Shown here piece by piece: positions 55,714 to 63,897 of a stretch of 64,000 bases of DNA. The notes below the pieces were generated by a model that was not told the origin of the DNA, made no database searches, and was given only the letters and a program-made list of their open reading frames with translations. The DNA comes from Streptomyces lydicus (lineage in GTDB: Bacteria > Actinomycetota > Actinomycetes > Streptomycetales > Streptomycetaceae). Every line of letters starts with the position of its first letter. Position 1 is the first letter of the stretch. Both the position numbers and the translations under genes were made by a program. Location of the stretch: the NCBI RefSeq assembly GCF_000717345.1, contig NZ_JNZA01000012.1, positions 186,001 through 250,000 of the forward strand. The letters are read 5' to 3'.

Positions 55714-58700
55714 TCACCGCACATAGCGCCCCAGTCTCTTTTCCGTGCTGTCGCGGATGTGCGTCAGCACCGCCTGCGTCGATGCCGGAAGCTTCCCGGT
55801 CTGCAGCTCGTTCCCGGTCCACCGCGCGATGCTGTGGAAACAGGCTTCACCCATCCGGTCCCGGGGCCCCGGCAGCCAGTGCGTGACGATGTTGCGGGCG
55901 GCCGCCGCCAGCACCGGGTCCTCGGGGGACAGCGCCGTCAACAGGTCCTGCCAGTGGCCCCAGTAACCCAGGCCCACCAGGCGGGCCCGCTCCACACTGG
56001 GATGCAGCGCATCGGTCTCGTGCGCCATCCGGTGCAGCGCCTGCTCCGCCGTATCGGCCTCCAGCATCAGGTCCTCCAGCAGCGCCAGCCGGCCGAGGTA
56101 GCCGATGGCGGTGGTGGCGTGCGCCGCCAGGGCCACCGGCACCAGGCCGTGCCGGCCGTGGGAGTGGGTGATGACGGCGCCGATGTTGTGCTGGTTGGTG
56201 GCGACCTCATGGACGAACGGCAGCGCTTCGTAGAGCCCCGCGCTGGCCGCCAGCATGACGAACTGGTGGGCGGCTATGCCCTCCGGACTCTTCGGCTGCA
56301 GGGACAACAACTGCTGCCGCACCGTCGGGGCGATCACCATCGGCTGGACGAACGGCGCGTCGAGCAGCACGTCGACGCTGCCCAGCAGCCCGGTCAGCGT
56401 GGGGGAGTCGATGCCCTGCTCATCGACGAACAGCGCCGTCTCCGCGCGCAGCGGCAGCATCCGGCGCCAGGTCGTGCACCACGGCCAGTGCACCGCCTGC
56501 TGCTCCAGCCCGTGCTCGATCAGTGCCTCCTGCACCCGCAGCGCCAGCCGCAGCCCCAGGTCGTGGTCGAGGGTCCCGGCCGCGGACACCAGACAGGCCA
56601 CCGGATCGACGAACTCCGGGGTGAGCGTGGCCAGTACGGGCTCCAGCAGCCGCTCCAGCACCACCTGGTCATCGGGCGACAGGCAGTGGACGAACGCCGC
56701 CACGATCGACAGCCGCTTCGCCGACGCCCGGGCACCGACCTCCTCCAGCAGCGGCGCCCCCAGAACCCGGCCGTCCGCCAGCAGCCGGTGCGCCCCGATC
56801 ACCGCCAGGTGCTCGTTGGGCTGAGTCAGCAGCTCCTTCCAGCCCTCGGGGCCCGCCCCGAACATCTCCTGGTCGAGCAGCGCGCCGGCCAGCACGTTCT
56901 GCGGCGAGCCCGCCTGTACCGTCCTGGCGGCCCGGTCGAGCATCTCCCGCCAGTCCGGGCACTCGGCGAGACCGGCCCGGAAGCGGTACGCCAGCAGCGT
57001 CTCGATGTCCCCCTCGGTGGCCAGCCGCTTCAGCAGGAACAGCCGTTCCTCGTTGAGCCGCTCCGCCTCGGAGGTCGCCGCGGTGCTCCCCAGCTCGCGG
57101 TCGATCTCGGACAACTGCCGGGCACACGCCTGGGCGTACCCGGCGCGCAGCGCCCGGTTGGGCAGCACGTCGAGCTGGGCGAGCGTCTCCCATGCCTGAG
57201 AGGTCACCTCCCAGGACACACCGGGCTGCTCCAGCCGCGACCACGCATGGCCCGCGAGGCTCGTCAGCCCGGTGGCCTGAATGCTGCGCAGTGCCCGTAC
57301 GACGACGGAGTCGCCGACGGTCACGTCCGGCGGCGGATCGAGCAGCCGGGACAGCACCTCCTGCAGGACGGCGGTCGCGTCCGGGACGAACCACCGGTGC
57401 ATCATCACCAGGCCGTCCAGCGCCGCCTTCACCGCCTGCGGATCGCTCTGCTCGTCGAGCGTGACCTGCTCCAGGACGTCCATGGCGGACCGGGCGCCGT
57501 ACCGGGCCAGCGCGTAGGCCGACCGCCGCCACGCCGGCCGGCCGCTCGCCTCCGAACGCAGCACCGCCTGCTGGGCCTCCAGGAACGCCTGCCGCACCTC
57601 GGGCACCGCGTCCTCCGGTGCCGCCTGCAGCAGCATCGCCCCGTACCAGGGGTTCGCCTCCACCGCGGTGCGCAGCACGGCGGCCACGGTCTCCGCGTCC
57701 GCGTGCGGATCGGCGACGAGGAACAGGGCCGCGTCGCGCCACCCGAATCTTCGGATGCGTTCGGTCACCGCCGGCACATGGTCCTGGGCGTCCTCCAGCA
57801 GGACGGACGCCGCGCACAGCGCCTGCACCAGACGGTTGCAGAAGGTGATCCGGGAGGCGTCCTGCTGTACGGCGGTCGTCGACAACAGCGTGTCCAGGTC
57901 CTGTTCGGCGTCGTGCCGGGCCGGGTCCTGGATGACCTCGACGGCCTCCTCGCGGCTCAGCGACCCGGAGTCCCCGAGCTTGCTCACCAGCTTGTTGAGC
58001 ATCTGCTTCTGCTGGGCCACCGGGATCGCGTGGTCACCCGACTTCAGCATGCGTTCCAGGTACTTGTGGACCAGGACCCCCGGGTTGGAGGGCACCTCAC
58101 CGGCGTCCACGAAGTGCCGCACCAGCATCTTCAGGAACAGCGGGCGGCCGGCGAGTTCGCGCAGCGCCTTCGCGGCCGGGTCCTTGAAGAGGAGCTCCTC
58201 CAGCCGGGCGAACTCCGCCTGCCAGTTGGCCGGGTGCTTCTTGCGCAGCTCATCGGCGATGAAGGCACGCGCGGGCTGTTCCCGCACCTTGTGCAGCACG
58301 ACCGCCGGCCACCCGAAGACCTCGGGCTGGTAGTCGCCGCCGCGCTGGCACACCACGAGGCGCACCTGCGGATGCGTGACGTGCAGCTCCTTGAGCCATG
58401 CGGTGACATTCCTGCGGTGCCGCAGCTCGACCTTGTGCAGGTCGTCCACGGTCAGATGGATGGCCCCGATCTCCAGCAGGCGCTCCAGCCGGCTCTGTGA
58501 CACCTCCTGCGGAAGCTGGATCAGACCGCGCAGGACCGTGGCGGGCGTCAGATCGACGGCGGCGTGCAGCGCGATGCTCAGCTGCACGGCGCTGACGGAC
58601 AGCGGGAGGCAACACGGGGTACCGGCGGCGGCGTCGGGGTCGGCGTTCTTGGAGAACGCGTTCATGATGCGCATCTTCAGCTCGCGGACCACCACGCTCT

Positions 58701-60759
58701 TGCCCGATCCCGAGTCGGCGACCAGCACCGCGACATCGTGCTGCGCCAGCAGGCGTAAGCAGCTCTTGGGCGCCGCGGAGGCGCCCTCGCCCTGCTGGAC
58801 GTAGGGCTCGCCGGCCGCGAGCACCCGGCCCTCCAGGGGGATGTAGGTGAAGTCGCGGTAGTGCTGGGAGCTGTCGAACTCCTTGTCCCGGCAGTGGCGT
58901 TGCAGTTCCTCGACGGCCGGCGCCAGCGGACCGCTGAACAGCCGCTCGGTCGCCCGCCGCACCGGCGAGCCGGCCTGCCGCGGCCTTTCGACGCCGGCGG
59001 ACACCAGCGCCGCCGTCAGCAGGTCGGCGGACGGCCAGCTGAGCTCGTCGGGGTTCCCCAGCAGCATCTCGCGGGCGGTCCGCGCCTGGTTGACGGTCCA
59101 CTGGTCGAAGAAGTGGCGGTAGCCGGGGACGAGGCACTCCGCGGCCACTCCGGACACCGCGGTGGACGCGCCGACCTGGTGCTCGGACTGCTCGTCGGTC
59201 GCCCACTTGAACGTACGGCAGGCCGCCAGGGTCAGGTGCTGGAAGTAGTGCCGGGGCCAGTTCTCCTGGTCCTCGGCCGGCACGGTCTTCCAGATGCCCA
59301 GCCGCAGCGCCCACAGCAGCGCCAGACAGCGGCTCAGTACGGGCGCCTCCCCGGCGATCGAGTTCACGAGGAAGGCCGCGGCGGGCACCACCGCGTCGGC
59401 TCCCCACAGCGGGGTGACGACGGTGAGCAGCGCCAAGTACCGCTGCAGGCGCACCAGATCGGACCAGGAAAGGGCCGGGGCCACGCAGTCACGGAGGATG
59501 CACACCTCCATCCAGGCGAGGTCGGCGAGCAGATCCCCGTCCGGCTCGAAGGACGCGAAGTCGATCAGGTAGGGGTTCTTCTCGCAGAACATGATGTTCC
59601 GCGGATTGAGGTCGCCGTGCACGGACGCCCGCGTGCGCGCCTCGGCGGACGAGGACAGGACACTGCGCAGCGCCTTCACGGGGTGCCCCACGGTCATCCC
59701 GTCGTACTGCAGCAGCCCTTCGGACTCGGCGAAGTCCCCCTTCGTGCACAGGTGGGCGGCGAAGAGGTCCGACCAGCGCTGGGCACGGGTGGACTGCACC
59801 GTCCCGTACACGTCGAGCGGACGCCTGCCGATCAGTGCGGCGACGTCCTTGCGGTCGGCGGCGCCACCGGTCAGTTCGACGTGCACCCGCAGGGAGTTGA
59901 ACTCTCCGGACACCACCGGGCCCGCCACCTCGGCCTTGTCCAGCATCAGGCGGACGGTGTCGCCCTTGGACAGGCTCCGCCCGGCGCCGGGCGGCGAGGT
60001 GGACGCCTGAAGGAGCTCGATGGAGGTCACCGCGGGCCTGCGGAGGTCCTGGGCACCCGGGTTGCCGTCGACGAGCCGCACCGGGCCGAGCCCAGCGGCG
60101 TCGATCTCATCGGCCTTCAGCACCACATTGGGGCCGAGGCTCCAGTTTTCCTGCCGCAGGAGCTGCTCGGAGGCGGAGGCGGCGTTGCGGTAGAGCTTGT
60201 TCCGGAGCGTGCTCATCATCGAGGAAAGCGCCGCCACACCCTGCGCTGTGGCCTCTTGATTCGCAATGGCCTCGACAACCACGTCTTCCAGCGACCGGAC
60301 GGTTCCCTCGGTGTTCTGGTCACGGTCCCGTACATGGGCGTAGACGACCACGTGCCGTTTGAAGTCCACCGCGTACTGTTTGTCGATCACCGATCGACTC
60401 ACCGCGACGATGGGTACGTAAAGCGTGTCGTCGTGCTTTCTCGCCAAGGCGGTGAATGCGTCCCACTCCTGTACGGCCTCGGCATGGCTCATGAGCTTTG
60501 CGACCTGGAGGAAACCGGCCGCCTTTTTCACGCCAACCTCGATCTCCAGGACTTCGGAGCCGCTGCGCCCGCCGGCGAGTCGCCGCAAGACCGTGACGGT
60601 GTGCACACCGGCAGGCCAGTAGCCCTTCGGTGCGGTTCCGTCGTCCGCCGGGGCGACCTCGCCGTCCAGTACGGCAACATCGCAAAGGGCGTCGATGAGG
60701 TATCCCCGGTCATCGTCGTCGATGCCGCATGCCGGCGCGAATTCAACCTGTGGAACCAT
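55714..60759 (-). CDS. Giant APH/kinase-like - NACHT NTPase - helical-repeat protein
   Basis: A 1681-residue protein with three parts. Residues about 50-440 look like a phosphotransferase of the protein-kinase/APH superfamily: a possible N-lobe Lys88 in FLQVAKLMSHAEAVQEWDAF, catalytic VHGDLNPRNIMF (His381, Asp383, Asn388) and the Mg-binding YLIDFASFEPDGDLLADLAW (Asp400). Residues about 660-900 are a NACHT/STAND NTPase: P-loop DSGSGKSVV (Lys687, Ser688), Walker B IHLTVDDLHKV, and LVVCQRG. From about 950 to the end is a long HEAT-like helical region. A TTA codon encodes Leu668 (58756-58758). The ATG at 60759 follows GGGGGG. It resembles STAND-type defence/conflict proteins; the kinase-like part may be sensor, regulator or effector. 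Confidence 0.83.
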   Translation of the reverse strand: MVPQVEFAPACGIDDDDRGYLIDALCDVAVLDGEVAPADDGTAPKGYWPAGVHTVTVLRRLAGGRSGSEVLEIEVGVKKAAGFLQVAKLMSHAEAVQEWDAFTALARKHDDTLYVPIVAVSRSVIDKQYAVDFKRHVVVYAHVRDRDQNTEGTVRSLEDVVVEAIANQEATAQGVAALSSMMSTLRNKLYRNAASASEQLLRQENWSLGPNVVLKADEIDAAGLGPVRLVDGNPGAQDLRRPAVTSIELLQASTSPPGAGRSLSKGDTVRLMLDKAEVAGPVVSGEFNSLRVHVELTGGAADRKDVAALIGRRPLDVYGTVQSTRAQRWSDLFAAHLCTKGDFAESEGLLQYDGMTVGHPVKALRSVLSSSAEARTRASVHGDLNPRNIMFCEKNPYLIDFASFEPDGDLLADLAWMEVCILRDCVAPALSWSDLVRLQRYLALLTVVTPLWGADAVVPAAAFLVNSIAGEAPVLSRCLALLWALRLGIWKTVPAEDQENWPRHYFQHLTLAACRTFKWATDEQSEHQVGASTAVSGVAAECLVPGYRHFFDQWTVNQARTAREMLLGNPDELSWPSADLLTAALVSAGVERPRQAGSPVRRATERLFSGPLAPAVEELQRHCRDKEFDSSQHYRDFTYIPLEGRVLAAGEPYVQQGEGASAAPKSCLRLLAQHDVAVLVADSGSGKSVVVRELKMRIMNAFSKNADPDAAAGTPCCLPLSVSAVQLSIALHAAVDLTPATVLRGLIQLPQEVSQSRLERLLEIGAIHLTVDDLHKVELRHRRNVTAWLKELHVTHPQVRLVVCQRGGDYQPEVFGWPAVVLHKVREQPARAFIADELRKKHPANWQAEFARLEELLFKDPAAKALRELAGRPLFLKMLVRHFVDAGEVPSNPGVLVHKYLERMLKSGDHAIPVAQQKQMLNKLVSKLGDSGSLSREEAVEVIQDPARHDAEQDLDTLLSTTAVQQDASRITFCNRLVQALCAASVLLEDAQDHVPAVTERIRRFGWRDAALFLVADPHADAETVAAVLRTAVEANPWYGAMLLQAAPEDAVPEVRQAFLEAQQAVLRSEASGRPAWRRSAYALARYGARSAMDVLEQVTLDEQSDPQAVKAALDGLVMMHRWFVPDATAVLQEVLSRLLDPPPDVTVGDSVVVRALRSIQATGLTSLAGHAWSRLEQPGVSWEVTSQAWETLAQLDVLPNRALRAGYAQACARQLSEIDRELGSTAATSEAERLNEERLFLLKRLATEGDIETLLAYRFRAGLAECPDWREMLDRAARTVQAGSPQNVLAGALLDQEMFGAGPEGWKELLTQPNEHLAVIGAHRLLADGRVLGAPLLEEVGARASAKRLSIVAAFVHCLSPDDQVVLERLLEPVLATLTPEFVDPVACLVSAAGTLDHDLGLRLALRVQEALIEHGLEQQAVHWPWCTTWRRMLPLRAETALFVDEQGIDSPTLTGLLGSVDVLLDAPFVQPMVIAPTVRQQLLSLQPKSPEGIAAHQFVMLAASAGLYEALPFVHEVATNQHNIGAVITHSHGRHGLVPVALAAHATTAIGYLGRLALLEDLMLEADTAEQALHRMAHETDALHPSVERARLVGLGYWGHWQDLLTALSPEDPVLAAAARNIVTHWLPGPRDRMGEACFHSIARWTGNELQTGKLPASTQAVLTHIRDSTEKRLGRYVR

Positions 60760-61143
60760 GCGTGCTACCCCCCGAAACCACCCGCAGCCCTACCCACACC
60801 GGCGCTCGCTCTGCGTAGTGTTCATATAGCAGAGCGAGAGTGTAGCGATAAGTGCGCCCGCGTGTACTCCGTCCACGGAAGGCGCCGGCGAGCTGTCCGA
60901 GCGCCCCTTCACGCCTCATCAGGAGAGGAATACGCCGCGTAACGCGGCTATCACGGGCAGGCGGTATACGTCGGTCCGGTAATTACGTTCTGATGGAAGT
61001 TCCGTCAAGTGGATCGCCGGAAACGAGCAAAGATGGCAACTATTGACCGAAGAGTTGCGTCATCTGTGCAGAGTCGTCCGGCGAACTACCCGTCCCTGAC
61101 CGAGTCATGGGGGGCGGAACACGGGGTTTTTGAAGGAGAAGGT
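60760..61143. promoter_or_regulatory. Divergent intergenic region
   Basis: About 380 bases between the giant NACHT gene and the RiPP precursor gene, less GC-rich than the flanks. It contains a 10-bp inverted repeat (60805-60838) next to the NACHT gene start. The other half must hold the tgmAB promoter. No gene recognised. Confidence 0.5.
60805..60838. promoter_or_regulatory. Inverted repeat upstream of the NACHT gene
   Basis: CTCGCTCTGC (60805-60814) and GCAGAGCGAG (60829-60838) are perfect complements around a 14-base A+T-rich spacer that contains TATATGAA on the minus strand. The repeat ends 46 bases upstream of the start codon, so it may be an operator over the promoter. The regulator is unknown. 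Confidence 0.5.
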
Positions 61144-61335
61144 ATGCGACCGTTTGCGTTGAGCTACGCCCGTCCGGCGGTGAAGTCGTCGGCCGCCACT
61201 CCGTACACCTACGACGCCACGCGGCAACTCAACGTTCTGCCCGACGGGCGCCCGGCCACCAGCAGCCGGGCGGTCCTGCTGGCGACCGGCACCACCGCCT
61301 CCACCGCCGGCTCCAAGACCCACTTCGACGACTGA
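61144..61335 (+). CDS. tgmA: ATP-grasp-modified RiPP precursor (graspetide)
   Basis: A 63-residue precursor of the TgmA type. The leader starts MRPFALSYARPA and includes PYTYDATRQLNVLPDGRPA, the conserved recognition region. The tail LLATGTTASTAGSKTHFDD is the core. GAAGGAGAAGGT lies immediately before the ATG at 61144, so upstream codons in frame are excluded. The ATP-grasp partner would join side-chain hydroxyls or an amine to acids. In the last 28 residues only Asp62 and Asp63 are acidic, so at most two such links can form there, with Thr50, Thr51, Ser53, Thr54, Ser57, Thr59 or Lys58 as donors. It lies 6 bases before the ligase gene. Confidence 0.88.
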   Translation: MRPFALSYARPAVKSSAATPYTYDATRQLNVLPDGRPATSSRAVLLATGTTASTAGSKTHFDD

Positions 61336-61341
61336 ACGTCG

Positions 61342-62292
61342 ATGACCGTCCTTGTCCTTACCTGCGAGGAGGACTTGACAGCGGACATGGTCGTCTCGAC
61401 CCTGCACGACCTCGGTGTCCCGCTCGTCCGCCTCGACCCCGCCGACCTGCCCGGGAGCATCGCCCTCTCCGCGGACTACACAGGCGACGGCTTCCACGGC
61501 TACCTCAAGACGGGCGAACGCGTGGTGAGCCTCGGCAGCCTGCGCTCGGTGTGGGTCCGCCGGCCCGGCACACCGGGGACCCGCGCGGAGGAACGCTCCA
61601 CCTGGCTCACTGCGGAGGCCGAGCAGGCGCTGTACGGCATGCTCACCTCCACCCGGGCACGCTGGATGAACCACCCCGCCGCTGCCGCGCAGGCCCGCTA
61701 CAAGCCCTGGCAGCTGCACATCGCCCAGCGGTCCGGGTTCACCGTGCCCGCCACGCTGATCACCACATTCCCCTCCGTCGCCCGGCAGTTCGCCGCCACC
61801 CACCGCGACCTGGTGGTGAAGTCGGTGTCCGGGAAGCACCCCGGTGACCCCCCGATGGTGCTGCCCACCACCCGCATCAGCCCGGACGCGGACTTCAGTG
61901 CGGTGGCGGCCGGCCCGACCCTGCTCCAGCAGCACGTCAGCAAGCAGGCCGACATCCGGCTGACCTGCGTCGACGGTCATCTCTTCGCGGCCCGCAAGGA
62001 AGCCGACCCGGACGAGGTGGACAGCCGCTTCACGGAGAACAGCTCGTGGAAGCCGGCCGAGGTGCCCGACCGCGTACGGCGGTCGGTGGCGGCCTACATG
62101 ACCAGCACTCAGCTCGCCTACGGTGCCTTCGACTTCGCCGAGGACCGGGACGGGACCTGGTGGTTCCTCGAATGCAACCAGGGCGGCCAGTTCGGGTTCA
62201 TCCAGCTCGACACCGACCAGCCCATCGCCCAGGCCATCGCCGCCTGGCTGGCGGCGGACCCCCTCACCTGCCATTCCTGGCCCGCCGTCTGA
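61342..62292 (+). CDS. tgmB: ATP-grasp peptide macrocyclase/ligase (TgmB-type)
   Basis: A 316-residue ATP-grasp enzyme of the MvdD/TgmB ribosomal-peptide maturase group. It activates acidic side chains of the precursor as acyl-phosphates and forms ester or amide crosslinks. The N-terminal VLVLTCEEDLTADMVV, VWVRRPGTPG, the ATP-binding LVVKSVSGKHPGD and LLQQHVSKQADIRLTCVDG, and the metal-binding DFAEDRDGTWWFLECNQGGQFGFI are visible. The last of these carries the conserved Asp, Glu and Asn of the ATP-grasp fold. It is coupled to tgmA. A methyltransferase partner (tgmC-type) that often accompanies such pairs is not in the window. Confidence 0.92.
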   Translation: MTVLVLTCEEDLTADMVVSTLHDLGVPLVRLDPADLPGSIALSADYTGDGFHGYLKTGERVVSLGSLRSVWVRRPGTPGTRAEERSTWLTAEAEQALYGMLTSTRARWMNHPAAAAQARYKPWQLHIAQRSGFTVPATLITTFPSVARQFAATHRDLVVKSVSGKHPGDPPMVLPTTRISPDADFSAVAAGPTLLQQHVSKQADIRLTCVDGHLFAARKEADPDEVDSRFTENSSWKPAEVPDRVRRSVAAYMTSTQLAYGAFDFAEDRDGTWWFLECNQGGQFGFIQLDTDQPIAQAIAAWLAADPLTCHSWPAV

Positions 62293-62311
62293 CGCCCCGT
62301 ACGGCACGGCA

Positions 62312-62348
62312 CCGCCGTCGTCGGCCGGAAACCGGTCGGCGACGGCGG
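62312..62348. terminator. Convergent hairpin terminator
   Basis: A 17-bp stem with two imperfect pairs (62312-62328 with 62332-62348, 3-base loop) between the convergent ATP-grasp and cysteine desulfurase genes. Confidence 0.7.
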
Positions 62349-62367
62349 ACACCAGGGACGGGCACGG

Positions 62368-63897
62368 TCAGCCGGCCTGCTGCAACTGCTGCAGCGAAGC
62401 CACCAGCTTGTCCACCTCCTCGGGCGTGTTGTAGAGCGCCAGCGAGGCACGCGCCGCGCTGGCGAGCCCGTAGTGGGCCAGCGCCGGCTGGGCGCAGTGG
62501 TGACCGGCGCGCACGGCGATGCCGTCCCGGTCCAGCCACTCGGCGATGCCGGCCGGATCGTGACCGGCGAGGGTGAAGGTGAGGACGCCGATGCGCTCGG
62601 GCGCGGAACCCAGCAGTTCGAGTCCCGGCACCGTGGCCAGGGCCTGCTGGGCATGCGCCATCAGCGCGGTCTCGTACGCGGTGACGGCGTCCCGGTCGAA
62701 GGAGGTCAGCCAGTTCAGCGCGGCCAGCAGACCGACCACGCCGGAGATGTGCCCGGTACCGGCTTCCAGGAGGTGGGGGACGGGGGCGTAGGTGGTACCG
62801 GTGAAGGCGACGGACTCGATCATGTTGCCGCCGCCCTGCCACGGAGCCATCTCCCGCAGGACGTCCGGTTTGGCGTACAGGGCGCCGATGCCGGTCGGGG
62901 CGAACAGCTTGTGACCGGAGAACACATAGAAGTCGGCATCGAGGTCCTGCACGTCGACGGGGAAGTGCGCGACCGCCTGCGCCCCGTCCACCAGCACCTT
63001 CGCGCCGTAGCGATGCGCCAGCGCAGTCATCTCGCGCACCGGCGGGACGGTGCCGAGTACATTCGACGCATGGCTGAGCGCGACGAGTTGGGTGCGCATG
63101 GAGAGCAGATCGGCGTACGCGTCGAGGTCGATCCGTCCGTCCGGTCGCAGCGGTACGGGGACCACCCGGGCCCGGGTCTCCTTGGCGACCATTTGCCACG
63201 GCACGATGTTGGAGTGGTGCTCCAGCACCGGAACCAGGATGTCGTCCCCGGGACCGAGGTTGGCCCGTCCCCAGCTCTGGGCGACGAGATTGATCCCCTC
63301 GGTGGTGCCCCGTACGAAGACGATGTCGTCGGGCGAGGCCGCGCCGAGGAACCGGGCCACCGCCGCCCGGCCCGCCTCGAACGCCTCGGTGGCCTCCCGG
63401 GCCATCGTGTGCGCACCGCGGTGGATGTTGGAGTTGGCGGACCCGTAGAAGCCGGCCAGCGCCTCGATCACCTGGCGCGGCTTCTGCGTGGTGGCCCCGT
63501 TGTCCAGCCAGACCAGCGGGTGACCGTTCACCAGCCGGTGCAGGATGGGAACGTCCCGGCGTGCCAACTCCGGTGAGAAGGCGGCGGGTTGGCCCGGCAG
63601 CGCGGGCGCCGGGCCGCTGAGGCCCTCGGCCCCGCCGACGAGCCCGGCGGGGTCCGCGGTTCCGGCCGGTGCGGTGAGCCCGGCGGAGCTGGTGGGTACG
63701 GCGGTGCCGGCGGGTACGGCAGGGCCGCTGGTTACGGCAGGGTCCGTGTGATCGGTGGACTGTGGGTACGGGGACGGGTACGGGGACGGGTGCTGCGGCA
63801 CACCCGGCACCGCCGGCACACCCTGAACCGGGGGCTGCTGCGGGACCGGACCCGTGGCCGGGCCGCCCATCCCCCTCGTCACCTCAGCTGTAGTCAT
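62368..63897 (-). CDS. Cysteine desulfurase, probable family 2A encapsulin cargo
   Basis: A 509-residue PLP enzyme of the SufS/CsdA class removing sulfur from cysteine as persulfide. WLDNGATTQKP, NIHRGAHTMAREAT, the PLP lysine in FSGHKLFAPTGIGALY and the catalytic cysteine in AGHHCAQPALAHYG are intact. Residues 1 to about 105 form a Pro/Gly/Ala-rich, apparently disordered extension (PSPYPSPYPQ and similar) absent from ordinary SufS enzymes. Such extensions are known as encapsulation signals in desulfurase cargo of family 2A encapsulins. The start at 63897 overlaps the upstream gene by 14 bases, supporting co-translation with the shell gene. Nothing of a suf operon is visible. Confidence 0.9.
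   Translation of the reverse strand: MTTAEVTRGMGGPATGPVPQQPPVQGVPAVPGVPQHPSPYPSPYPQSTDHTDPAVTSGPAVPAGTAVPTSSAGLTAPAGTADPAGLVGGAEGLSGPAPALPGQPAAFSPELARRDVPILHRLVNGHPLVWLDNGATTQKPRQVIEALAGFYGSANSNIHRGAHTMAREATEAFEAGRAAVARFLGAASPDDIVFVRGTTEGINLVAQSWGRANLGPGDDILVPVLEHHSNIVPWQMVAKETRARVVPVPLRPDGRIDLDAYADLLSMRTQLVALSHASNVLGTVPPVREMTALAHRYGAKVLVDGAQAVAHFPVDVQDLDADFYVFSGHKLFAPTGIGALYAKPDVLREMAPWQGGGNMIESVAFTGTTYAPVPHLLEAGTGHISGVVGLLAALNWLTSFDRDAVTAYETALMAHAQQALATVPGLELLGSAPERIGVLTFTLAGHDPAGIAEWLDRDGIAVRAGHHCAQPALAHYGLASAARASLALYNTPEEVDKLVASLQQLQQAG

Noticed and set aside
63760..63800. Short tandem DNA repeat as a possible CRISPR or mobile-element trace
   Set aside because: It is in frame within the Pro-rich coding region and too short and irregular for either.
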